A stretch of DNA of 28,376 bases from a virus: IMG/VR virus record IMGVR_UViG_3300009180_000170, positions 1 to 28,376 of that record. One strand, 5' to 3'. A program made the position numbers and the translations under genes. How positions within the stretch are numbered: the first letter of the stretch is position 1; each line of letters opens with the position of its first letter. Under the pieces are notes generated by a model. The model had not been told where the DNA came from, ran no database searches, and was given only the letters and a program-made list of their open reading frames with translations. Shown here piece after piece: positions 7,045-13,090 of the stretch.

Positions 7045-7783
7045 TTATGAATCCCAATGGGTCACTGCCGTCTGCATATAGTTTTAAGTCTTCTTCTAAC
7101 TTTTCCATGTCGGCGGCTGCTTCTGATTTTAAATTGTCACCATTTAAACTTGTTCCACCTTGTGGTCCTGCAATAGTACTAAACTTACTACGAGCTTCTC
7201 CTAATATAAACTTGGCCTGTGCCATGGCGTAGTCTTTGATCCAAGGACCACAATATACATCGTTTAATAACTCGTCATCGGCTTTTTCAACAAACGTCCA
7301 AAGATACACTTCGTCATCTGCTCTAAACTTACGGTGTATGAATAACGTACGATCACTAGGATTAAATGTAAAAGTGCAGTATGCTCCGAACATACGTGCT
7401 AAAAGTTCCCTGCGATCTGCATATAGTTCATAGTTTAATAAACCTGAGAAGTTGGTGTTACTTTGTAATAACATGTTACTCAAGTACATTGTATTGAATG
7501 GTTCGAAGTCAACACCAGTACTGCTAATGCCCATGGCACCAGTGCTTCGTAAAAATACATCACGAATATTAACCACCTGTTGCGGCAGTTGATATTCTTG
7601 CTGTTCCATTTTAATGTTTAACTTAAGAAACTTTTCTATAACTGATCTACTGCCGCGTTGACGATATTTGCGTAGTGCTTTTGAAATAGCCAGCTCATAG
7701 TGATCTGAATCCAGTTCGACATCGACCATACCGCCACCTAGGCGTAATTCTATCTCTCTAATTAATTCGTCTTTCACGCTCAT
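7037..7783 (-). CDS. 13: Neck protein gp13
   Basis: A 248-aa protein whose N-terminus (VKDELIREIELRLGGGMVDVELDSD) follows the T4 gp13 pattern of ELK-x-x-I-x-x-RLG-x-P-x-x-x-VEL-T near the start. The next segment, with a long alternating-strand middle (QQEYQLPQQVVNIRDVF) and aromatic C-terminal half, also fits. gp13 closes the filled head together with gp14 and joins it to the tail; T4 gp13 is 309 aa. The ATG has GGGAG upstream, but that site lies inside a 10-bp inverted repeat with a late box in the loop. In T4 gp13 and gp14 are adjacent. Here 5.3 kb of accessory genes on the same strand and a strand switch separate them. Confidence 0.8.
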   Translation of the reverse strand: MSVKDELIREIELRLGGGMVDVELDSDHYELAISKALRKYRQRGSRSVIEKFLKLNIKMEQQEYQLPQQVVNIRDVFLRSTGAMGISSTGVDFEPFNTMYLSNMLLQSNTNFSGLLNYELYADRRELLARMFGAYCTFTFNPSDRTLFIHRKFRADDEVYLWTFVEKADDELLNDVYCGPWIKDYAMAQAKFILGEARSKFSTIAGPQGGTSLNGDNLKSEAAADMEKLEEDLKLYADGSDPLGFIIG

Positions 7784-7787
7784 AAGA

Positions 7788-7821
7788 AAATCTCCCGTTA
7801 TGTATATTTAGCGGGAGATTT
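7788..7821 (-). promoter_or_regulatory. Ribosome-site-sequestering hairpin with late promoter in its loop (gp13)
   Basis: A perfect 10-bp inverted repeat, AAATCTCCCG (minus strand 7821-7812) and CGGGAGATTT (7797-7788), has a 14-nt loop. The right arm contains the gp13 ribosome site (GGGAGA), 4-8 nt before the ATG. The loop contains GCTAAATA. Long transcripts from the upstream accessory operon would form the hairpin and block gp13 translation. Late transcripts starting about 6-10 nt after the box lack the left arm. This is the known arrangement of T4 gene e and similar genes; its operation here is inferred. Confidence 0.65.
7805..7812 (-). promoter_or_regulatory. Late promoter box GCTAAATA for gp13
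   Basis: GCTAAATA on the minus strand, 22 nt before the gp13 ATG, within the hairpin loop. It is a one- or two-base variant of TATAAATA and recurs upstream of gp18. Confidence 0.5.
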
Positions 7822-7840
7822 AAGTTTAGAAGTTTAGATT

Positions 7841-8674
7841 TTAGTCTACTGCCGGGCTAAAGGCTTTTACTTGCTGGATTTTTGTTTCAATTTTAACTTC
7901 GTCAAAATAGACAATCTGTGTTGGCATGGGTCCATTATTTCTGCTAATCAAGGTGTTGTAAATACCATATTTAACAAAGAAATCTTTGGCTGTGTAATTA
8001 ACAAGAGGTTTGTTAATCGAACCTTTAAGTTGTCCATTTACATAAACGTGAACAAAACCCTGGGTCTGTGAAGTTGAAAAATGTAATGCTACATCTGTCC
8101 ATTTTTCTTTCATCTCATCAATCTTAGACATTTTAATATCTGTACATACCGTGGTTCCAGCTGCCGGGTTTGTTAATTCTTGCCAACAAAAGTTGTACTC
8201 GTTGCCCAGCATGTATAACTGAAACAGTGATGGTGCTGATGCAAAACCTGCATAAGTACCAGTGGGACCGTTTCTAGGTTTGATTTGTCCAACAGTGCTT
8301 TTTACAGTACTAGAAGTTTGAAAATCATTTGGCAGAAACAAAGAGAATGCAAACCAGTATTCTTTACCGCTTGTCATATTTTGTTCTACTACGACCTCGG
8401 TTCTAGAACGATCAGTAGTGCAATCATTCCATCCTGGCTGAGTAGCACAATCACCTGCTCGCAACTCAAATCGTTGAGCAGTTTTTCCAGCTCTAACAGG
8501 CTCTGGATTTTGAACTATTTGATAGCCATGAGGCGTGTTGCTCAATGACCTAGTCACTGTGAGTTTTTGGTACCTATCAGTAGCAACAACATCATTTTTG
8601 ACAATTTCAGCATTACCACTATAACATGCTGTTAATAAAACAATTAATAATGAAGCTAATATGGTTTTTTTCAT
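7841..8674 (-). CDS. Lipoprotein with polysaccharide-lyase-like (concanavalin-fold) domain
   Basis: A 277-aa secreted lipoprotein. The signal peptide MKKTILASLLIVLLTAC ends in the lipobox LTAC with Cys17 as the lipid anchor; Tyr at +2 does not signal inner-membrane retention, so the outer membrane is likely. From residue about 60 the sequence follows a polysaccharide-lyase/jelly-roll family (glucuronan or heparin lyase-like): QRFELRAGDC, DRSRTEVVVEQNM, YWFAFSLFLPNDF, VGQIKPRNGP, LFQLYM, then a lectin-like HVYVNGQLKGS strand and YFDEVKIETK near the end. Four Cys in the body may form disulfides. It would cleave or bind acidic polysaccharide at the cell surface. It is last in the accessory operon, 57 nt before gp13. 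Catalytic residues cannot be assigned by eye, so a binding-only role remains possible. Confidence 0.72.
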   Translation of the reverse strand: MKKTILASLLIVLLTACYSGNAEIVKNDVVATDRYQKLTVTRSLSNTPHGYQIVQNPEPVRAGKTAQRFELRAGDCATQPGWNDCTTDRSRTEVVVEQNMTSGKEYWFAFSLFLPNDFQTSSTVKSTVGQIKPRNGPTGTYAGFASAPSLFQLYMLGNEYNFCWQELTNPAAGTTVCTDIKMSKIDEMKEKWTDVALHFSTSQTQGFVHVYVNGQLKGSINKPLVNYTAKDFFVKYGIYNTLISRNNGPMPTQIVYFDEVKIETKIQQVKAFSPAVD

Positions 8675-8687
8675 TTAATTTTAGTAG

Positions 8688-10109
8688 TTATTGAGTTGTA
8701 AAAAATAAGTCAGGATTTTTAGATGCGTATGGGGCAATACCTACTACATTATTTTTTGTTTGAATAGTCCACCATTCAATCCAAGTTCCTAACTGATTAT
8801 ACAATAATGAAGATATCTTAGTAGATACGTTATAGGCTTGCAATACATTGTTAGAATAAGTTGTTCTGCCAATATAAATTACTGTTTGATTACTTGCATT
8901 TTGCGCTACAGTAAAGTCAAGTGCAGAAGGAGCTTCTGCAATACCGGGAATAACTGTTTTACGTGTTCCAAAAGTATTATTAGAATTTCCATATAGAACT
9001 ACTGTTTCAGCAGAGCCGATGGGCGATTCATGTCCACCTGCAATTATATCAATGATTCCATCTTTATCTACGTCGACTAATTCTACAGAATAATATCCAG
9101 CAGTATTACCTTGTCCAAAAATTCTATTATTATCAAATACAAAGGTTCCATTTTTTTGATTAATCAATGCTGTGATATTGGCGCCGGGACTTCTGAAACT
9201 ATCTGTAATAACAATATCAATCCATCCATCTCCATTTACGTCTGCGGCGGCGGCACCGTGATAATAGCTGGTACTGGTTGTGCCAACATCTGATACTGCA
9301 AATTTGCCTTGACCTTTAGAATCATTTAACAATAGTTTATTAATTTCGCCTGGCCATTTACCATTTACTTGCATATCCCAGCCGTGACACACAACAAAAA
9401 TATCAGGGTGACCGTCATTGTTAAAATCAGCAACAACGGCTTTTCTCGGAGTAAGACATCCTGCTATTTTTGTAGTAGTGGATTCAAGATTACCGTTGGC
9501 GGACAATTTAAAAAATTGAAACTCTGCTCGATGTTCATCTTTGATATACATAGGTGCTGTACCTATACAATTAGGATCGATGCCATTTGGCTTGTAACAT
9601 TGCAGACTGTTTGACTTGGCAATCATTACTGCCATCTTATTATCTCCAAAGAAATTTCCAACAGCCCAAGCCGAAGTATAATTATTAGGATTTACAATAT
9701 TTAATCTTGGAATATTTTGCAACTTTGCATTTTCATAAGATGTTTTGTACAAGGTTATTGTCGATACCGGCGAAGATGCGCCAACCGATAACACTGTTCC
9801 TACATTAATAATAACGTCATAGTAAACAAACCCATAGGCGCTTACACTGGGAATTGTAAGTTGATTTTTATATGGATCATATGAATCATAAGTAGTGCTT
9901 GGCTTTGCTGGATATTTTGAATCCAGACTAGAACCGCCTACAGTTAAGATAGGACCAACTGTGATAACAACATCACGGTAAATTATTTCTCCCACCAACA
10001 CCGCTGGAATAGTTAGTTGATTGTTTACATGATTATATGTGTCTGTGGCATAAACTATAGGAGAGAAAAATGCCAGCAACGATAAAAATAATTCATTAAT
10101 ATATTTCAT
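8688..10109 (-). CDS. Secreted FG-GAP/VCBS beta-propeller protein
   Basis: A 473-aa exported protein. The signal peptide ends near residue 21 (SPIVYA then TDT). Two copies of a 30-residue unit follow (residues 30-60 and 82-112, each beginning NQLTIP and ending in a VGxxLxVGxSS motif), a type I associate with betaproteobacterial surface proteins. The rest is a beta-propeller with three calcium loops: DFNNDGHPDI (from 228), DVNGDGWIDI (from 290) and DVDKDGIIDI (from 346). Such propellers usually bind sugars or proteins outside the cell. It starts one base after the 58-aa lipoprotein stop and ends 13 nt before the lyase-like lipoprotein, so the three are one operon. No anchor is visible. Target and role are unknown. 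Confidence 0.78.
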   Translation of the reverse strand: MKYINELFLSLLAFFSPIVYATDTYNHVNNQLTIPAVLVGEIIYRDVVITVGPILTVGGSSLDSKYPAKPSTTYDSYDPYKNQLTIPSVSAYGFVYYDVIINVGTVLSVGASSPVSTITLYKTSYENAKLQNIPRLNIVNPNNYTSAWAVGNFFGDNKMAVMIAKSNSLQCYKPNGIDPNCIGTAPMYIKDEHRAEFQFFKLSANGNLESTTTKIAGCLTPRKAVVADFNNDGHPDIFVVCHGWDMQVNGKWPGEINKLLLNDSKGQGKFAVSDVGTTSTSYYHGAAAADVNGDGWIDIVITDSFRSPGANITALINQKNGTFVFDNNRIFGQGNTAGYYSVELVDVDKDGIIDIIAGGHESPIGSAETVVLYGNSNNTFGTRKTVIPGIAEAPSALDFTVAQNASNQTVIYIGRTTYSNNVLQAYNVSTKISSLLYNQLGTWIEWWTIQTKNNVVGIAPYASKNPDLFFTTQ

Positions 10110-10110
10110 A

Positions 10111-10287
10111 TTAACCGCCGTTCTTTTTTAGTAGAGGTGCAAAGGGATCAGTTGGTGCAGGTGTTGCTGGTTGAGTAGGCAATGACTTCCCCAGTGCTTC
10201 CTGAAAAGGATTTGCCTGAGTTGCCACACTTCCTCCGCCACCACAGGCAGTTAATGTTACTGCTAAAATTAAAATTAAATTTTTCAT
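10111..10287 (-). CDS. Small lipoprotein (58 aa)
   Basis: A short gene starting at ATG 10287 and overlapping the stop of the 398-aa gene as ATGA. It encodes MKNLILILAVTLTAC, a lipoprotein signal with Cys15 as anchor. A GGGGS linker and a Pro/Thr/Ala-rich 35-residue tail (TQPATPAPTDPFAPLL) follow, so the mature protein is only about 44 residues. The AC-GGGG start is common among betaproteobacterial lipoproteins. The mature part has no fold I recognise. It could be an anchor or partner for the propeller protein encoded immediately after it, or an entry/exclusion peptide like other tiny phage lipoproteins. The compact tail-to-head packing with neighbours supports the call. Confidence 0.75.
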   Translation of the reverse strand: MKNLILILAVTLTACGGGGSVATQANPFQEALGKSLPTQPATPAPTDPFAPLLKKNGG

Positions 10288-11480
10288 TTGTATACCTTTA
10301 ACAAAATTACATCTGTACTTATACGTCCGTTAAGTTTGATCTCTGTGCTTTTAATTCCTTTAAACCATTTCTTAGCGGCAGGCTTGCCATTGGCACTAAA
10401 CTCTTTAATCTGTTCTTTTGGCTTGCGTAGGGTTTTTTGCACACTTGCTGTGGCGTCAAATCCCATAATAGAACTGTTCTTAACTGTTAGTGTACCTGCA
10501 TATTGGTCTGCAATGTAGATACCCAACTTGCGTGTCTTAGTATTGTAAACCCATAGCTCTTGTGCTGTAAGGATTGTAGTCGGATCTGCACTTTTGAGAG
10601 CCAACTCTTTAAACTCTTTTGCGTACTTCAATTTGGCCACTACCTTCTCCGGCAGTACTGCTTTCTTCTTACGTGGAGCTTTGCTGGCTTTCTTAACTAC
10701 ATTGTAGCTGTTAGCATCTGTTAGAGCCTGTGTCCACCATTTAACCATGGCAGTAATCTGGCGCTTGCCTAAATGCTTGTAAGCTTCTAATACCTGAGGA
10801 TCTTTGCTGTTGTTGACTTCTTCAAATTCTGAGATCTTTTTGCTGATGAACTCTGTTACAGTTTTAACCTGTACTGCTGGCACATTCATTTGTGTCATCA
10901 ACTCCACTAGTTTAGGCTCGCCTTTAAACTCCGCAATAAAGTCATCAAAGCGACCTTCTAGTTCTCCCAAGAACTCTGACGTCTTTTCTGCCATGCGTTC
11001 TTGTATATTGAACTTGGGCTTGTCGTCTACTACAACTTCTGCAACTTGAGCAGAAGTATCAACGCCTTTGTCCGCTTGTTTAAGTTGTTTAACCAATGTA
11101 CGTAGTGTACCAAACCTTAGTGCCAAGCCGACACGACCTGCTCTTAGTGCAAAGCCAACTGTGGTACCGGGCCACATGTCGCCGCGACGAACTGCATCTG
11201 CTGTTTTTTGGCGGCGTGGATTACGTGCAAGGAATTGACTAAGCCATTCTGCGCTTTTCTTTTTGTCTTGTGTGTGTGCGTACCAATTAAGTGTACGCAT
11301 TACCTGTGTCCTGTACTCACTATCAGTCCAGGCCTGTTGTTCTTCTACGCTGGGGTAAGTGGGCTCCTCGCCAACATACTTGACATCTACTTCTCGGTAG
11401 ACAACTGTTTTGGCAAGGGGCTCGTAGCGCCATGCCAATTTATCTGTGCTTGTTTGTTTAACTGCTTTTTTGGTGGCCAT
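10284..11480 (-). CDS. Unknown 398-aa basic protein heading the accessory operon
   Basis: A 398-aa Lys-rich protein without signal peptide or membrane span. Residues 1-130 contain YRTQVMRTLNWYAHTQDKKK and a basic Arg-rich segment (RNPRRQKTADAVRRGDMWPG). A helical middle follows, and the C-terminal third has an ELWVYNTKTRKLGIYIAD segment then TLRKPKEQIKEF. I have a vague impression of similar conserved hypothetical proteins in T4-like marine phages, with no known role. The basic charge suggests nucleic-acid binding, but no motif proves this. The gene has a perfect sigma70 promoter (11503-11531) and an AGGAG site 7 nt before the ATG, so it should be made early, and it is coupled by ATGA to the lipoprotein gene. 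Confidence 0.72.
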   Translation of the reverse strand: MATKKAVKQTSTDKLAWRYEPLAKTVVYREVDVKYVGEEPTYPSVEEQQAWTDSEYRTQVMRTLNWYAHTQDKKKSAEWLSQFLARNPRRQKTADAVRRGDMWPGTTVGFALRAGRVGLALRFGTLRTLVKQLKQADKGVDTSAQVAEVVVDDKPKFNIQERMAEKTSEFLGELEGRFDDFIAEFKGEPKLVELMTQMNVPAVQVKTVTEFISKKISEFEEVNNSKDPQVLEAYKHLGKRQITAMVKWWTQALTDANSYNVVKKASKAPRKKKAVLPEKVVAKLKYAKEFKELALKSADPTTILTAQELWVYNTKTRKLGIYIADQYAGTLTVKNSSIMGFDATASVQKTLRKPKEQIKEFSANGKPAAKKWFKGIKSTEIKLNGRISTDVILLKVYK

Positions 11481-11502
11481 ACTTGCTCCTAGTAAAAATG
11501 TA

Positions 11503-11531
11503 ATTATACACTAACTTCTATTTTGTGTCAA
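11503..11531 (-). promoter_or_regulatory. Perfect sigma70 promoter (TTGACA-N17-TATAAT) for the accessory operon
   Basis: TTGACA at 11531-11526, a 17-nt spacer and TATAAT at 11508-11503 on the minus strand. The element overlaps the last codons of the metallopeptidase gene. Its -35 context AATTGACACAAA is identical to that of the promoter at 11981-12009. The transcript would cover the 398-aa, lipoprotein, propeller and lyase-like genes. Confidence 0.88.
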
Positions 11532-11952
11532 TTGCCCGGCGCAACAGGAGTTCCTGTTTTGAGAAAGCGTCAATTTCCCAAGGCATGTCCAAATATTTTG
11601 TTTTTTTGGTATAACGTTTACCCTTCCAATATCTAACTTCATTTGGGGCAAACTTCATAATACCTTTGGCAAGTTGGCGGACATGTACCATCTCATGTGC
11701 CAATGTTGTGGCCATTTCCATTAACGCCATCGGTGTAAGACGTTTTGGTGCTTTAATTAATACAAGATAGCAGTCTGCTAATTCTATATTGTGTGTAGCG
11801 CCTTGAAAATCATCTTCCAAATCTTTAGTAACTTTTACTAGAACTGCTCGTTTGCTGTTAACCAAACTCAACTGCTCAATAAACGATGGCATTAAACTGT
11901 CCAAAAACTTTTCTATTTTGGGACTGTCTGCATCCACATCATACTCCATCAT
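11518..11952 (-). CDS. HExxH zinc metallopeptidase, SprT/phage type
   Basis: A 144-aa protein with the zinc-peptidase helix LAHEMVHVRQ (His86, Glu87, His90) and a downstream Glu in PWEIDAF (about residue 126) that could be the third zinc ligand. No signal peptide is present, so it acts in the cytoplasm or virion. Short stand-alone HExxH proteins of this kind are common in phages, and their substrates are unknown. I chose ATG 11952 (followed by a second ATG) with GGAG 6 nt upstream. A longer reading from TTG 12009 would overlap the -35 box of its own promoter. It is transcribed from a perfect sigma70 promoter just after the porin terminator. Confidence 0.78.
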   Translation of the reverse strand: MMEYDVDADSPKIEKFLDSLMPSFIEQLSLVNSKRAVLVKVTKDLEDDFQGATHNIELADCYLVLIKAPKRLTPMALMEMATTLAHEMVHVRQLAKGIMKFAPNEVRYWKGKRYTKKTKYLDMPWEIDAFSKQELLLRRAIDTK

Positions 11953-11972
11953 ACCCGACTCCAATTTGTGTG

Positions 11973-11991
11973 TATAGTGTATTATACTATA
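11973..11991. promoter_or_regulatory. Inverted repeat over the -10 region of the metallopeptidase promoter
   Basis: TATAGT and ACTATA form a 6-bp inverted repeat with a 7-nt centre, overlapping the -10 element and probable start site. It could be an operator, but the AT-rich context makes chance plausible. Confidence 0.25.
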
Positions 11992-12009
11992 GACATCAAT
12001 TTGTGTCAA
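11981..12009 (-). promoter_or_regulatory. Perfect sigma70 promoter (TTGACA-N17-TATAAT) for the metallopeptidase
   Basis: TTGACA at 12009-12004, a 17-nt spacer and TATAAT at 11986-11981 on the minus strand, starting 2 nt after the porin terminator T-run. The expected leader is about 20 nt and carries GGAG. Confidence 0.88.
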
Positions 12010-12011
12010 TT

Positions 12012-12033
12012 AAAAACCCGCCGAAGCGGGTTT
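12012..12033 (-). terminator. Rho-independent terminator after the porin gene
   Basis: On the minus strand an 8-bp stem AAACCCGC/GCGGGTTT closes a TTCG tetraloop and runs into a T5 tract. It lies 22 nt after the porin stop codon and insulates porin from the next promoter. Confidence 0.9.
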
Positions 12034-12054
12034 GTGCTAATCAATTACTATTAA

Positions 12055-12936
12055 TTAGAAACGGTGTGTTAAACCAACACCAATTTGTTCTACGTCACGT
12101 GATGTTCCAACGGCATCAACATTGCGATATACAACACCTACATCAGTACGTTTACTAAACGCATATTCTACACCAACTGCATAGGCTTTAACATCTGTAC
12201 TCGTTGTACCATAACTTGCTTTAGCAGTAACAGCACCAAATGATTGACTTACACCAATTAAATTACCCGTGCTGTTTACGGCACCTTCATTGTCACTGTA
12301 AGTATAAACTACTGTGGCTTTACCAACTTTAGTATTCAACCCAACTACTGTACTTTTTTCAGAGCCGGCAGTATAAGTTGCCACAGTACCATTGACACCA
12401 TATGCACCAGCACTCAGGCTATAAGAACTTGCATCAGCACCCGTTGCATTGTGAGCATTATCAGCAGTAAGTGTTACACCTTTCATAGGAGTAATGCTAA
12501 CGAATGTACCATTGCTCATACGTAGACCGCGTAGGTTATGAACATCGCCGGCAATAGAACCATACATAACTCCGAATACATCGTTCTTAGCAATAGCTGA
12601 GAATTCGCTGTGAACATTGCGACCTAAATTAATGCTGCCTAATTTGTTCGATAGACCAACTGTTGATTGACGATCTCCTAATTGAGTGTCGGCTGATTTT
12701 GGATCGTTTGCAAACAGTTTAGTATCGATAACAACTGAAGCTGTCAAATCGTTGCCTAATGTTTCTGAACTTCTAAAAGTGATATTACTAGTAGGTTCCG
12801 AAGCCATACTATTAACTGTGGTAACCCCAGTTTTTGTGCTATCAATATATTGTCCGATTTTACCAGAAACGGTAGGTTGAGCCGATGCTACAGTTGTTAC
12901 TAATACCAACACGGTTGCTAAGATTGTTTTTTTCAT
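12055..12936 (-). CDS. Outer-membrane porin, betaproteobacterial general-porin type
   Basis: A 293-aa exported beta-barrel protein. The signal peptide MKKTILATVLVLVTTVASAQ ends in ASA-Q. Family features are an SNITFRSSETLGNDLTA segment (compare SRWGLKGSEDLGGGLKA of neisserial/burkholderial porins), RQSTVGLSNKLGSINLGRN (compare RQAYVGLSGSFGTVTLGRQ), a repeated amphipathic strand pattern with aromatic girdles, AFSKRTDVGVVYRN, and a terminal GVGLTHRF with the C-terminal Phe needed for BAM recognition. It is shorter than typical 340-400 aa members, so loops are probably trimmed. ATG 12936 follows AGGAAA and begins the signal peptide. It has its own promoter and terminator and is divergent from gp14. 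It would form a channel in the infected cell's outer membrane. Confidence 0.88.
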   Translation of the reverse strand: MKKTILATVLVLVTTVASAQPTVSGKIGQYIDSTKTGVTTVNSMASEPTSNITFRSSETLGNDLTASVVIDTKLFANDPKSADTQLGDRQSTVGLSNKLGSINLGRNVHSEFSAIAKNDVFGVMYGSIAGDVHNLRGLRMSNGTFVSITPMKGVTLTADNAHNATGADASSYSLSAGAYGVNGTVATYTAGSEKSTVVGLNTKVGKATVVYTYSDNEGAVNSTGNLIGVSQSFGAVTAKASYGTTSTDVKAYAVGVEYAFSKRTDVGVVYRNVDAVGTSRDVEQIGVGLTHRF

Positions 12937-12986
12937 ATTAAATTTCCTTTTTTTGTTTAGCAAATTAAAATAATTTACTATCTTAT

Positions 12987-13016
12987 ATATTACATGTATT
13001 CAGATTCTCCTGTCAA
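12987..13016 (-). promoter_or_regulatory. Sigma70-like promoter for the porin gene
   Basis: TTGACA (13016-13011), an 18-nt spacer and TAATAT (12992-12987) on the minus strand, about 50 nt before the porin ATG. The -35 is perfect and the -10 is weak, with a TG nearby. It lies in the 154-nt region shared with gp14. Confidence 0.55.
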
Positions 13017-13074
13017 AGAGACTAAAATCAAATATTTCAATGAGTTTTTGGTAGTAGACAATTAAAAAACTTTA

Positions 13075-13082
13075 GGTAAATA
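13075..13082 (+). promoter_or_regulatory. Possible late promoter box GGTAAATA for gp14
   Basis: GGTAAATA ends 8 nt before the gp14 ATG and no ribosome site is visible, so a late transcript from here would have almost no leader. It is a two-base variant of TATAAATA and the only candidate on the plus strand. Confidence 0.4.
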
Positions 13083-13090
13083 GTTATACT

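Noticed and set aside
11953-12009. Longer metallopeptidase starting at TTG 12009
   Set aside because: The TTG is the first three bases of the -35 box, and the extra 19 residues would be encoded by the promoter itself. ATG 11952 has a proper GGAG site.
7841-12963. Chimeric assembly of host and phage DNA as an explanation of the envelope genes
   Set aside because: Genes are packed with phage-like overlaps, the 398-aa, metallopeptidase and nucleotidase units share the same promoter style, and phage genes flank both sides closely. It cannot be fully excluded without read data.
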